From Bordetella parapertussis (lineage in GTDB: Bacteria > Pseudomonadota > Gammaproteobacteria > Burkholderiales > Burkholderiaceae_C), in contig CAMDKD010000019.1 in assembly GCA_945901125.1 (NCBI GenBank), positions 1 through 50,146 on the forward strand: a stretch of DNA of 50,146 nt, given 5' to 3'. This document shows positions 41,263-50,078 of the stretch, in pieces. Position 1 is the stretch's first letter; each line of letters opens with the position of its first letter. The notes below the pieces were generated by a model. That model made no database searches and was not told where the DNA came from. It saw only the letters and a program-made list of their open reading frames with translations. A program made the position numbers and the translations under genes.

Positions 41263-41670
41263 TTACAAGCCGATAGCTGCCAAACCTGCCTTGGCAATTT
41301 GCGCATCTTCCGAGGATTTAACTCCGCTTACACCGATAGCGCCGAGTATTTGTCCGTCCTTGACAATGGGAATTCCGCCTTCAAGCATGCCTTGAATCAA
41401 GGGTGCACTTAAAAAAGAATACCTGCCGGCATTGATCAGGTCTTCATAAATTTTGGTTTCGCGTCTGCCAACGGCAGCAGTATGCGCTTTGGCAGGGGCA
41501 ATATGTGCAGAAACAGGTGCCGCTCCGTCAAGACGTTGGAACCATAACAAATGACCGCCGTCATCGACGATGGCGAAGCTGACGGCCCAGTTGTTTTTGA
41601 CGGCTTCTGCTTCAGCAGCGCTTGCTATCAGTTTTACATCAGCAATTTCAAGATAGGCTTTGGTTTTCAT
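41263..41670 (-). CDS. GlcG/HbpS-family haem-degrading-like protein
   Basis: A 135-aa single-domain protein of the GlcG/HbpS/DUF336 family: AEAEAVKNNWAVSFAIVDDG, HLLWFQRLDGA, AKAHTAAVGRRET and the glycine-rich GGIPIVKDGQILGAIGVSG. HbpS binds haem; most members are annotated only by fold and often sit near oxidases or glycolate genes. Here it lies alone, convergent with ppsR (5 bp apart). Start ATG 41668-41670, with no strong Shine-Dalgarno. Confidence 0.85.
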   Translation of the reverse strand: MKTKAYLEIADVKLIASAAEAEAVKNNWAVSFAIVDDGGHLLWFQRLDGAAPVSAHIAPAKAHTAAVGRRETKIYEDLINAGRYSFLSAPLIQGMLEGGIPIVKDGQILGAIGVSGVKSSEDAQIAKAGLAAIGL

Positions 41671-41797
41671 GGTTACTTGTCTTTGGATTTCAAAAACCTC
41701 AAGCATAACCGTGCATCCACCCGCTTAAGACGGGCTTTGAAGACCATATTTTGGATAGGATGAGAATCCAATCTACCCATATGGACTTAGCCAGTAC

Positions 41798-41827
41798 TTG
41801 AACGGCCATAAATTGGTACCATATAGG
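41798..41827 (+). promoter_or_regulatory. candidate sigma-70 promoter of the Bax-inhibitor-1-like gene
   Basis: TTGAAC (41798-41803), 18-bp spacer, TATAGG (41822-41827). Transcription would start near 41834, leaving a short leader with AAGGAGA before the ATG at 41853. Confidence 0.5.
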
Positions 41828-41852
41828 TCTGTGTTCTTTCAAGGAGATTTAC

Positions 41853-42545
41853 ATGACTGATCAGGTTCAATCCATTTCCTACCGTGACCTTGGCCTCGAT
41901 GCTCAGGCTAGAAATCGGGTACTGCGCAATACTTATTTGCTACTTGCCCTCACTTTGATTCCCACGGTGCTTGGCGCATGGATGGGCGTGGCCACAGGTC
42001 TGAGTTACGCACTGTCCGGCGGCTTAGGTCTGGTTGTATTCATTGCAGGTATCTTCGGTTTTGTTTACGCCATCGAAAAAACCAAAGACTCTGCCAAAGG
42101 CATTGCAGTGCTGATGGCATTTACCTTCTTCATGGGTTTGATGATGTCTAGGCTGATTGCCATGGTTCTGGGATTTAAAAACGGCAACCAACTGGTCATG
42201 ACGGCTTTTGGTGGAACTGCCGGTGTATTTTTCTTGATGGCCAGTCTTGCCACCGTGATCAAACGCGATTTGTCCGGCATGAGCAAGTGGCTGTTTGTAG
42301 GTGCCATGGTTTTGATGGTGGGCAGCATAGTGAACGTCTTCGTTGGCTCTTCAGTCGGCATGATGGTTTTGTCCATGATGGCCATCGCCATATTTAGTGC
42401 CTACATGCTTTATGACATCAAGCAAATCATTGATGGCGGCGAAACCAATTACATTACCGCGACACTTGCCATCTACATGGATTTAATCAACATCTTCCAA
42501 AGCTTGTTGGCATTGCTCGGTCTGATGGGTGGCGAACGAGATTAA
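41853..42545 (+). CDS. Bax inhibitor-1/YccA-family membrane protein
   Basis: A 230-aa integral membrane protein with seven hydrophobic segments after a ~25-residue cytosolic start, matching the TMBIM/YccA (UPF0005) family: the C-terminal AIFSAYMLYDIKQIIDGG with the conserved Asp, and YMDLINIFQSLLALLGLMGG. E. coli YccA modulates FtsH; some relatives leak calcium or protons. The ribosome-binding site CAAGGAGA is ideal. A terminator follows within 25 bp. Confidence 0.92.
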   Translation: MTDQVQSISYRDLGLDAQARNRVLRNTYLLLALTLIPTVLGAWMGVATGLSYALSGGLGLVVFIAGIFGFVYAIEKTKDSAKGIAVLMAFTFFMGLMMSRLIAMVLGFKNGNQLVMTAFGGTAGVFFLMASLATVIKRDLSGMSKWLFVGAMVLMVGSIVNVFVGSSVGMMVLSMMAIAIFSAYMLYDIKQIIDGGETNYITATLAIYMDLINIFQSLLALLGLMGGERD

Positions 42546-42566
42546 TTTTTCTCTAGGTCATATATA

Positions 42567-42592
42567 AAACAGGCCCTTTGGGGCCTGTTTTT
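42567..42592. terminator. terminator between the Bax-inhibitor-1-like gene and rlmD
   Basis: CAGGCCC (42570-42576), loop TTTG, GGGCCTG (42581-42587), extended by AAA/TTT and followed by a T-run. It overlaps the rlmD stop on the other strand; reading from that side the tail is TTTTA, so it may serve both. Confidence 0.88.
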
Positions 42593-44006
42593 ATGCCAAC
42601 TCGAAAACCGCCATGCTCTCTACGTGCGCAGTGTGTGGGAACATATTGACCATACCGGCAGACACACACCGGTAACCACCCACATGCACCAGCAAGCCGG
42701 CATCGCGGGCCAGGGTTGCAGGATTGCAACTCACATAAATAATGCGTTCTGGAGGCTTCCACGCTGACTCTAACCTTGGGTTTTCGATCAAGTCAACCAA
42801 AGCCTTGACGAGTGCAAAAGCACCTTCACGAGGAGGATCAATCAACCATTTATTGGCCGACTCAAAATCCATAAGTTGATCCGCCGTTATTTCAAAAAGG
42901 TTCATGCATTTGAAATCAACCGGATGCAAAGGGAAAAGGTTTTGCACATCCGCGTCTCTTTGTTTATTCAGCTGATGGTTTGAATTTGCCCACTCCAGCA
43001 ATGGCTTGCTGCCTTCTATGCCAATGACTTTTTTGGCGAATCTTGCCATCGGTAAAGTGAAATTGCCTAAACCGCAAAACCAGTCGATCAAGTTATCTTC
43101 AGCTTTAATATTCAGTAAACGAATGGCACGGCTAACCAGTGTCCGGTTGATCGCCGGGTTGACTTGAGTGAAATCAACAGGCCGGAAAAACATCCGCAAA
43201 TCAAAATCAGGCAAATCATAAAAAAGTGCCGTTGGCTTAGCTTGTTTTTCATTGGCAGAGAGCAATGCAATTGAGTCTATGCCTTTAGGCTGTACCCACC
43301 ATTGAACCCGGTATGTATCTGCAAAATCATGCAAATGTTGTATGTCGGTTGGGCTCAGCGGTGCAAGATGGCGCAACACCAAGGCAGTGGTTTGGTCACC
43401 GCAAGCAATTTCAATTTGCGGACATTGATCGCGAACCTCTAAACTGCCAATCAATTGCCGTAAGGGCAACAATAATTCGCTCAGGTGCTCAGGCAGTACG
43501 CGGCAAGTCGACATGTCCGCAACGTAACTGCTTTTTCTTTCGTGAAAACCAATCAACACTGTGAATTTTTTAGCCACATAGCGGACAGACAGTCTGGCTC
43601 TGAAACGGTAGCCCCAATCAGGCCCTTGCAAAGGTCTGATGATTTGCTCTGGAATCACTTTGCCCAGATGGTTCAAGTTATCTTCTAGGACACGTTGTTT
43701 GACCGCTATTTGCGCAAACATATTGGTGTGCTGCATTTTGCAGCCGCCGCAGGCTCCCGAATGTAATCCGAAATGGGGGCAAGCTGCTTGTATGCGCTGA
43801 GAGGATGGCTTGATCAATTGCTTGAGCGTGCCCTGCTCCCAGTTATTTTTCTTGCGGTGCACATTGACCGTGACCTCTTCATAAGGCAAAGCACCTTCAA
43901 TGAAAACCACCTTGCCGTCATCACGATGCGCGATGCCCTGGGCATCCAAATCCATGGACTCAATAGACAAAACAGGATTGGGCTTGGGTAATTGATCTGA
44001 AGTCAT
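42591..44006 (-). CDS. rlmD: 23S rRNA (uracil-1939-C5)-methyltransferase RlmD
   Basis: A 471-aa SAM enzyme with a TRAM RNA-binding domain at the N-terminus, a 4Fe-4S site (C76, C86 and C89 in ACPHFGLHSGACGGCKMQH, plus the Cys in MSTCRVLP), a Rossmann methyltransferase core (DNLIDWFCGLGNFTLPMA), and the catalytic Cys in VSCNPATLARD. The ATG 44004-44006 lies 8 bp after the nlpD stop. Being last in surE-pcm-nlpD-rlmD is normal in Burkholderiales. Confidence 0.93.
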   Translation of the reverse strand: MTSDQLPKPNPVLSIESMDLDAQGIAHRDDGKVVFIEGALPYEEVTVNVHRKKNNWEQGTLKQLIKPSSQRIQAACPHFGLHSGACGGCKMQHTNMFAQIAVKQRVLEDNLNHLGKVIPEQIIRPLQGPDWGYRFRARLSVRYVAKKFTVLIGFHERKSSYVADMSTCRVLPEHLSELLLPLRQLIGSLEVRDQCPQIEIACGDQTTALVLRHLAPLSPTDIQHLHDFADTYRVQWWVQPKGIDSIALLSANEKQAKPTALFYDLPDFDLRMFFRPVDFTQVNPAINRTLVSRAIRLLNIKAEDNLIDWFCGLGNFTLPMARFAKKVIGIEGSKPLLEWANSNHQLNKQRDADVQNLFPLHPVDFKCMNLFEITADQLMDFESANKWLIDPPREGAFALVKALVDLIENPRLESAWKPPERIIYVSCNPATLARDAGLLVHVGGYRCVSAGMVNMFPHTAHVESMAVFELA

Positions 44007-44014
44007 ATCGAAAT

Positions 44015-44893
44015 TCAACGCGGGGGCAGGAGTTTGACAGGATCAACCGGCTTGCCTTGCTTTCGGATTTCAAAATGCAACTTGACCGTTTCAGAGTCGC
44101 TGTTACCCATTTCAGCAATTTTCTGACCACGTTTGACAGACTGGTCTTCACGTACAAGCAATGTCTGGTTGTGAGCGTAAGCAGTGAGGAAATTATTTGC
44201 ATGCTTGACGATCACCAGATTTCCATAACCGCGCAAACCTGCGCCTGCGTAGACTACCCTGCCATCAGCAGCAGCATAAACGGGGTCGCCGGTTTTGCCG
44301 GAAATATCAATGCCTTTATTTTTGAGATCATCAAAACCTGCACTTAGATTTCCAGTCGCAGGCCATGAAAAGACGGTTGCATCATCAGGATTTTCAACGA
44401 CTCCCGTGGATTGCGGCGTGTTTACAGGCGACGTTTTGGCCTCAGTTCCAGTATTGACCACCTGGCTTGGCGTTGTCACCGGTTTAACGATCACTGCCTC
44501 AGTTGCGGGGTCCACCATAGGAGGAAAGACGCGCAGAATCTGTCCGATGTCAATGATGTTAGGGTTTTCTATGGAATTCCAGCGAATGATGTCACGCCAA
44601 TTCTGACCATGCTCCAAACCGATTTTGATCAAAGTGTCGCCGGGCTTGACCACGTAATAAGCTGATTTAGGCGGTGGTTCATTGACGACCGGGGCAGCCG
44701 GCGGAGCAGGCTTTGCATTTGATGCTGTTGCGCTTGTCGTTTTGTTTTGAACAGCTTGCTTGACGCGTTGACGATCTTCAATCGGGGCAGGTGCATATCT
44801 TCCAGACGACATACACCCGCCGAGAAAAATCAGCAGCAAAGCGAAGGGTAACCACCGGCATCGCAAGATAAAGGTCAAGGACAAGTTATTCAT
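44015..44893 (-). CDS. nlpD: NlpD-like lipoprotein (LysM + degenerate M23 domain)
   Basis: A 292-aa outer-membrane lipoprotein: lipobox LGGC with C27; a LysM domain (about 77-121, YYVVKPGDTLIKIGLEHGQN); a Thr/Val/Pro-rich linker; and a LytM/M23 fold (about 185-290). The metal-site motif reads NKGIDISG instead of HKGID, as in E. coli NlpD, so it is an amidase activator (AmiC type) rather than a protease. It helps septal peptidoglycan splitting. The start overlaps the pcm stop by one base (TAATG). Confidence 0.94.
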   Translation of the reverse strand: MNNLSLTFILRCRWLPFALLLIFLGGCMSSGRYAPAPIEDRQRVKQAVQNKTTSATASNAKPAPPAAPVVNEPPPKSAYYVVKPGDTLIKIGLEHGQNWRDIIRWNSIENPNIIDIGQILRVFPPMVDPATEAVIVKPVTTPSQVVNTGTEAKTSPVNTPQSTGVVENPDDATVFSWPATGNLSAGFDDLKNKGIDISGKTGDPVYAAADGRVVYAGAGLRGYGNLVIVKHANNFLTAYAHNQTLLVREDQSVKRGQKIAEMGNSDSETVKLHFEIRKQGKPVDPVKLLPPR

Positions 44894-45693
44894 TAGATGA
44901 TCCCCGGCTTAAGAGGAACAAATAGCACGTTCTCAAGAATACTTTTTTCAATTCCATCTTTGTTTTTGTCAATCACAACCAGACTTTGCTGCCCCCCGGC
45001 AGTGACAACCGGCGCGACAAGCCGCCCGCCAGTATCTAATTGATCAATCCATTCCTTGGGGATATTATCGCCACCAGCTGCGGCGATGATGCCAGCATAA
45101 GGCGCTCCTGCGAGATAACCTTGCATACCATCACCGAGTATCAAATGAACATTGGGTAATCTCATGGGACGCAAGTTTTCTTTCGCTTTCTCATGCAAGC
45201 CTTTGATTCTTTCAATGCTGTAGACCTCTGTAGACAACAGACTAAGTACCGCCGCCTGATAGCCGCAACCGGTGCCGATTTCAAGCACGCGCCCGAGCTT
45301 GCCGGTGATTTTTAAATTACGCCCTTGTCTGAGTAATTCGATCATCCGGGCTACGACATTGGGCTTGGAGATGGTTTGCCCAAACCCTATTGGCAAACTA
45401 GTGTCTTCATAAGCTTGATTAGCCAAAGCAGAGTCAATGAATAAATGCCGTGGAACCGTTCCCATGGCCTGAGACACAAGGTCATCATCCAAACCTGATT
45501 GGAATAATTTTTTGACCATATTGGCTCGAACAGCCGCTGAATCCAGACCAAAACCCGAAGCAGGAATGGCCTCGGGTTTTTTATTTCCTGCGCTTTTTTG
45601 ACCTTGGCTCCAGCTAGGGCTGGTAGAGACGCTGCTATTTTTTGTTTGAGCAACAGTCTCTAATTTGACAGGGAAGCTGGGACGTTGTTTCAT
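44893..45693 (-). CDS. pcm: protein-L-isoaspartate O-methyltransferase
   Basis: A 266-aa SAM methyltransferase that repairs isoaspartyl residues. The core begins near residue 48 (GLDSAAVRANMVKKLF), with the SAM loop EIGTGCGYQAAVLSLLS and QTISKPNVVARM. An additional N-terminal tail of about 45 Ser/Lys/Gln-rich residues is present; similar tails occur in Burkholderiales. It lies 11 bp after surE. Confidence 0.95.
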   Translation of the reverse strand: MKQRPSFPVKLETVAQTKNSSVSTSPSWSQGQKSAGNKKPEAIPASGFGLDSAAVRANMVKKLFQSGLDDDLVSQAMGTVPRHLFIDSALANQAYEDTSLPIGFGQTISKPNVVARMIELLRQGRNLKITGKLGRVLEIGTGCGYQAAVLSLLSTEVYSIERIKGLHEKAKENLRPMRLPNVHLILGDGMQGYLAGAPYAGIIAAAGGDNIPKEWIDQLDTGGRLVAPVVTAGGQQSLVVIDKNKDGIEKSILENVLFVPLKPGII

Positions 45694-45704
45694 TCAAAAC
45701 AGCT

Positions 45705-46454
45705 TCAAGTGTTGAGCAAACCGGCAAAGCCGGGTAAGTTGGCGTGGTCAGTCAAATCAACTTGCAAAGGAGTGACTGATACGTGACCTGCTGCGGTGGC
45801 AAAGAAGTCAGTGTCATGCGCTTCGTCCTTAGCAGGCCCTGCACTGCCGATCCAATACATGGTTTCACCCCGTGGGTTTTCTTGCGTGATAAATCGCTCA
45901 GCGGGATGGCGGCGTCCTAACCGGCAAATTTTCAGCGGCTTCAATTGACTTTTAGGAACATTTGGAATGTTCACATTGAGCAACCACGGTTGCTGTTCAG
46001 GCGTGTGATTTGCCATCATGGTCAGGACAAACTCCCGCGCGAAATCAGCCGCATCTTCAATATGCGTCCAACCTCTTTCGACCTGGCTGAAAGCGATAGC
46101 GGGAATGCCCATGAGATAGGCTTCCATGGCTGCGCCCACTGTGCCGGAGTAAATGGTGTCGTCCCCCATGTTGGCGCCGTTGTTAATGCCTGAGACAACC
46201 AGATCCGGCTTGTAATCCAACAAACCAGTCAACGCTATATGTACGCAATCAGCCGGTGTTCCGGTCACGTACCTGAAGCCGTTGTGTGATTCGCGTATGT
46301 AAATGGGAAAGTGCAAAGTCAATGCATTTGATTTGGCGCTGTTATTTTGTTCAGGCGCGACCACTTCAACATCTGCAATTTTCCGCATGGCTTCAAACAA
46401 GGCGATAATTCCTGGGGCTTGGTAACCGTCGTCGTTTGAAATCAAAATTTTCAT
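45705..46454 (-). CDS. surE: 5'-nucleotidase/survival protein SurE
   Basis: A 249-aa metal-dependent phosphatase that dephosphorylates nucleoside monophosphates. It starts MKILISNDDGYQAPGI, with the acidic metal pair D8/D9, then APEQNNSAKSNALT (Ser ligand) and VSGINNGANMGDDTIYSGTVGA (Asn ligand). First gene of surE-pcm-nlpD-rlmD. Divergent from the quinone oxidoreductase with 101 bp between starts. Confidence 0.97.
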   Translation of the reverse strand: MKILISNDDGYQAPGIIALFEAMRKIADVEVVAPEQNNSAKSNALTLHFPIYIRESHNGFRYVTGTPADCVHIALTGLLDYKPDLVVSGINNGANMGDDTIYSGTVGAAMEAYLMGIPAIAFSQVERGWTHIEDAADFAREFVLTMMANHTPEQQPWLLNVNIPNVPKSQLKPLKICRLGRRHPAERFITQENPRGETMYWIGSAGPAKDEAHDTDFFATAAGHVSVTPLQVDLTDHANLPGFAGLLNT

Positions 46455-46555
46455 GAATCATCCTGCAAAGCATGATTGTATGGTCACCCTTGCGGGCAAT
46501 TTGATGAAGTTGCCGACTCACACGCAGTTTTTTATTCCTGATGAAAGTAAACCTT

Positions 46556-47533
46556 ATGAATGTCTGGCAATGTGAAAATCCAACCGGTGTCGAAGCATTG
46601 CGCTGGGTCAATCTACCTACACCTCAGCCTGCCCCAGGTGAAGTACTTATTCGTATACAGGCAGCCAGTCTGAATTTTCCTGACCTGCTGATCGTACAAA
46701 ACAAATACCAGATGAAGCCAGAGCTTCCCTTTGTTCCAGGATCAGAATTTGCCGGCATTATTGAAGCTGTCGGTGAAGGGGTAGACCATCTCAAACCCGG
46801 TCAGTCTGTAGCCTGCCTCAAGGGAACCGGCGGCTTTGGCACACATACGCTTGCTCCGGCAAAACTCTGCCTGCCACTGCCTTCGGATTTTGATCCGGTG
46901 GACGCTGCAGCCTTCATCATGATTTATGCAACCTCTTACCACGCATTGATTGACCGCGCTGAACTCAAGCCGGGTGAAACCGTCTTCATTCTAGGCGCAG
47001 CAGGTGGTGTCGGTACGTCTGCTATTCAAATAGCAAAAGCCGCCGGGGCACGGGTGATTGCAGCAGCTTCTTCAGCGGAAAAGTGCGATTTATGTTCGAA
47101 GCTCGGCGCTGATGAAACCATCAATTACAGCGAAGGCAGCTTCAGAGAAAAACTCAAAGCCATGACTGATGGCAAAGGCCCGGACGTCATTTACGATCCT
47201 GTCGGCGGTGAATATTCAGAACCGGCATTGCGATCTATCGCCTGGCGTGGCAGGTACCTGGTTGTGGGCTTTGCATCGGGCCCTATACCCAGTATTCCTT
47301 TGAACTTGGCCTTGCTAAAAGGCGCTTCAATTGTTGGTGTGTTTTGGGGCGAATTTGCAAGACGAGAGCCCGCTAACAATACAGCAATGATGAGTAAATT
47401 AATAGAATGGTATTCAGAAAAGAAGATAAAACCCGTCATCGACTGTACAATGCCAATGAGCCAACTCCCCGATGCTTACAGTCGAATGAACCAAAGACTG
47501 GTGATGGGCAAACTGGTGATGGTCAACGAATAA
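46556..47533 (+). CDS. NADPH:quinone oxidoreductase family protein (zinc-independent MDR)
   Basis: A 325-aa medium-chain dehydrogenase/reductase without the catalytic or structural zinc cysteines of alcohol dehydrogenases. N-terminal GroES-like part (PGEVLIRIQAASLNFPDLLI, PFVPGSEFAGIIEAVGEGV), cofactor loop GAAGGVGTSAIQIAKAAGA, and C-terminal NQRLVMGKLVM. The acceptor could be a quinone or an enone. Two in-frame ATGs (46541, 46556); 46556 gives the usual MNVWQC-type N-terminus. Confidence 0.9.
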   Translation: MNVWQCENPTGVEALRWVNLPTPQPAPGEVLIRIQAASLNFPDLLIVQNKYQMKPELPFVPGSEFAGIIEAVGEGVDHLKPGQSVACLKGTGGFGTHTLAPAKLCLPLPSDFDPVDAAAFIMIYATSYHALIDRAELKPGETVFILGAAGGVGTSAIQIAKAAGARVIAAASSAEKCDLCSKLGADETINYSEGSFREKLKAMTDGKGPDVIYDPVGGEYSEPALRSIAWRGRYLVVGFASGPIPSIPLNLALLKGASIVGVFWGEFARREPANNTAMMSKLIEWYSEKKIKPVIDCTMPMSQLPDAYSRMNQRLVMGKLVMVNE

Positions 47534-47624
47534 AACCAAACTTGTTAATCAATGGCAAAATCAACTTTTCACGTTATTTCATAACGACGACCCTGACTTG
47601 TTAACTTTAAGGATAAGGTAATTT

Positions 47625-48218
47625 ATGGCACAAATTCTTCAATCGCTGTACAAAACATTATTCGCAGGTTTAGTCCTGCTGATCATTGTTCTGGTTATCA
47701 CCACTTCAATCACAGGCAACCCTATCCAATTCAGCCATGTTTGGTCAACGTTTGTTGTTCGCTGGCTGCATGTGGTGTCCGGCGTGATGTGGATCGGCCT
47801 GCTGTGGTATTTCAACTTTGTGCAAATTCCGTCCATGCCCAGCATTCCGGATGAGCAAAAACCCGCCATCAGCAAAGTCATAGCGCCTGCTGCTTTGTTC
47901 TGGTTTCGCTATGCCGCCTTGGCGACTGTCGTGACCGGCTTATTGGTCGCCTGGATGCAGGGCTACATTGTGCAAGCACTGACCTTGCAAACCGGCGTGG
48001 TTGCCATCGGTCTGGGTATGTGGATCGCCCTGGTCATGGCCTTTAACGTCTGGTTCATTATTTGGCCGAATCAGAAAAAGGCTTTAGGCATTGTGGTTGT
48101 TGAAGCGCCCGAGAAAGCCAAAGCAGCACGCTTGGCCATGCTTACCTCACGCATTAACACCATGCTCTCTATCACGATGCTCTATATGATGGTGGCTCAG
48201 CAAAACGCTGCGCTGTAA
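47625..48218 (+). CDS. urate-oxidase-N-terminal (PuuD-like) membrane protein without cytochrome domain
   Basis: A 197-aa membrane protein with about five hydrophobic segments. WLHVVSGVMWIGLLWYFNFV is the His-containing signature of the PF06181-type domain found in the N-terminal half of PuuD, a membrane urate hydroxylase that ends in a c-type cytochrome. Here the protein stops after the membrane part; no CxxCH. Such short homologues are common in betaproteobacteria and their activity is not established. AAGG precedes the ATG. Two hairpins follow. Confidence 0.82.
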   Translation: MAQILQSLYKTLFAGLVLLIIVLVITTSITGNPIQFSHVWSTFVVRWLHVVSGVMWIGLLWYFNFVQIPSMPSIPDEQKPAISKVIAPAALFWFRYAALATVVTGLLVAWMQGYIVQALTLQTGVVAIGLGMWIALVMAFNVWFIIWPNQKKALGIVVVEAPEKAKAARLAMLTSRINTMLSITMLYMMVAQQNAAL

Positions 48219-48230
48219 TTCCAAGCAACC

Positions 48231-48252
48231 GGGACTTGTGCAAACAAGTCCC
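48231..48252 (+). other. stable hairpin downstream of the PuuD-like gene
   Basis: GGGACTTG (48231-48238) and CAAGTCCC (48245-48252) form an 8-bp perfect stem with loop TGCAAA, 12 bp after the stop. No T-run follows; the intrinsic terminator at 48260-48291 comes 8 bp later. Confidence 0.55.
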
Positions 48253-48259
48253 TAGCAAG

Positions 48260-48291
48260 AAACCGCATTAAGCAATTATTGCGGTTTTTTT
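48260..48291 (+). terminator. intrinsic terminator of the PuuD-like gene
   Basis: AACCGCA (48261-48267) pairs with TGCGGTT (48280-48286) over a 12-nt loop, and a run of T residues ends the stem (48285-48291). Confidence 0.85.
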
Positions 48292-48317
48292 ACACCAGCT
48301 AGAACGACCCGCTGTTC

Positions 48318-48875
48318 TCAAACCATTAATTGAACCCGTATGCCTTGAATCAATATATTCAGGACCTGTAAAAACAGCAGCGCCGCCAAGGGTGAAATAT
48401 CTACACCTGCAATCATAGGGATGAAGTAGCGAAAAGGTCTCAGCAAAGGATTGACCAAAACTTCAAACATGTTTTTAATCTGCTCATTCGCAGAAAACCA
48501 GGAAAGCAGCGCTGAAATAAATATCATCCCGGTAACCCCGGAAATACAAGCGGATATCAACTCAAAGCAGGTTGAAACAAAAATGCCTGCGTCGGGAAGA
48601 CTACCGGCAATCAGCAAATATTTCAAAAATGTGTAGAGGCACAGCACCAGGTAAGCTGCGGTCAGTGAAGATAAATCGATATTCTTGATGGCGGGAATAA
48701 TTTTTTTAAGGGGCATGACAAGCCAGTCTGTCACTTTAAAAACAAACATCCCTATATTGCCACCCATCCATTTCAGGTTGAGTTTGATCAACTGACAATA
48801 AAACCTGAACAGAAGCAGAGCCGTGAAAAAAGAAACCAGCGTCTGTGATACGAACAGCAGGAGTTGGGTCAGCAT
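48318..48875 (-). CDS. YggT-family membrane protein
   Basis: A 185-aa integral membrane protein with two related halves, each carrying hydrophobic helices and an NP-x-LRPFRYFIP or MPLKKIIPAI element, the YggT duplication. E. coli YggT is linked to osmotic-shock resistance; the molecular function is unknown. The ATG 48873-48875 lies 10 bp after the aminotransferase stop; the TTG further upstream overlaps that gene and is less likely. No proC/yggS neighbour is present here. Confidence 0.9.
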   Translation of the reverse strand: MLTQLLLFVSQTLVSFFTALLLFRFYCQLIKLNLKWMGGNIGMFVFKVTDWLVMPLKKIIPAIKNIDLSSLTAAYLVLCLYTFLKYLLIAGSLPDAGIFVSTCFELISACISGVTGMIFISALLSWFSANEQIKNMFEVLVNPLLRPFRYFIPMIAGVDISPLAALLFLQVLNILIQGIRVQLMV

Positions 48876-48885
48876 CTCACGGCTA

Positions 48886-50040
48886 TCAGGCAGCAATCGC
48901 TATTTTTTGAGCAAAGCCTAATTGATCCAACGCGGTGGACAAATGTCCAAGTGTCTGATCGATGTTATGAAGTTTTTCAAGCCCGAACAAACCGATTCGG
49001 AATGTCATGAAATCAGCAGCTTCATCGCATTGCAAGGGTACGCCGGAAGCTGTTTGCAACCCAATGGCTAAAAACTTCTTGCTACTTTGAATATCTGCGT
49101 CTGAGGTGTAACTGACAACCACGCCAGGTGCCTTAAAACCTTCAGCGGCAACGCTGACAATTCCACGGCTTTCAAGCAATGATCGAACGCGAGCACCCAA
49201 TTCGATTTGTTCCTGACGCACTTTCTCAAACCCGTAGAGTTGGGTCTCGAGCATGACCTCGCGCAAACGGGTCAAGGCATCAGTCGGCATGGTTGTATGG
49301 TAGGAATGGTTTCCTTTTTCATAGCTTTCCATGATTTGCAGCCATTTTTTCAAATCGCAGGCAAAACTTGTGCTTTGCGTGGTTTCAATAACCTGCCTGG
49401 CGTGTTCACTCAACATGACCATGGCGCAACACGGGGAACCACTCCAGCCCTTTTGCGGTGCACTGATCAACACATCCACACCAGTGGCTTGCATATCCAC
49501 CCACATAGCACCCGAAGCAATACAGTCGAGCACGAAAATTCCACCGTAGCTATGAACAGCATCAGTGACTTTTTTCAGGTAATCGTCGGGCAGGATCAAA
49601 CCTGCGGAGGTTTCAACGTGAGGTGCGAAAACCACTGCAGGCTTTTCACGCAAAATAGTTGCTACAACCTCTTCAACAGGGCACGGCGCCCAAGGCGATT
49701 GCTTTTGTTGGCTAAGAGGTTTTGCCTTTAGGACAATGGACTCTGATGGTATGTGGCCCATGTCAAAAATCTGGGTCCAACGATAGCTGAACCAGCCATT
49801 GCGAATGACCAACACTTTTTTACCTGTACCGAATTGCCTGGCCACAGACTCCATGCCAAAGGTTCCGCTGCCGGGAACCAATACGGTGGAATGGGCTTTG
49901 TAAACCTGCTTCAAAATCTGGGAAATATCACGCATCACACCTTGAAAGCGTTGTGACATGTGGTTGAGTGCACGGTCTGTGTAAACAACAGAAAACTCAA
50001 GAAGTCCATCCGGATCAATTTCAGGGACTAGTCCAGGCAT
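48886..50040 (-). CDS. class V aminotransferase (alanine-glyoxylate / serine-pyruvate type)
   Basis: A 384-aa PLP enzyme. VPGSGTFGMESVARQF is the cofactor-binding loop, FVLDCIASGAMWVD holds the PLP-contacting Asp, and SAPQKGWSGSP places the Schiff-base Lys at K197. The pattern fits alanine-glyoxylate, serine-pyruvate and 2-aminoethylphosphonate-pyruvate aminotransferases; no phosphonate gene is near, so glyoxylate or pyruvate as acceptor is more likely. It lies 38 bp downstream of tRNA-His and upstream of the YggT gene, probably in one transcript. Confidence 0.88.
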   Translation of the reverse strand: MPGLVPEIDPDGLLEFSVVYTDRALNHMSQRFQGVMRDISQILKQVYKAHSTVLVPGSGTFGMESVARQFGTGKKVLVIRNGWFSYRWTQIFDMGHIPSESIVLKAKPLSQQKQSPWAPCPVEEVVATILREKPAVVFAPHVETSAGLILPDDYLKKVTDAVHSYGGIFVLDCIASGAMWVDMQATGVDVLISAPQKGWSGSPCCAMVMLSEHARQVIETTQSTSFACDLKKWLQIMESYEKGNHSYHTTMPTDALTRLREVMLETQLYGFEKVRQEQIELGARVRSLLESRGIVSVAAEGFKAPGVVVSYTSDADIQSSKKFLAIGLQTASGVPLQCDEAADFMTFRIGLFGLEKLHNIDQTLGHLSTALDQLGFAQKIAIAA

Positions 50041-50078
50041 TTGAAAGCTCCGTTAATTCGGTACAAGGGGGAATAAAT

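Noticed and set aside
43960..44202. Short minus-strand frame across the nlpD end
   Set aside because: Out-of-frame shadow of nlpD, whose M23 domain is intact in the main frame.
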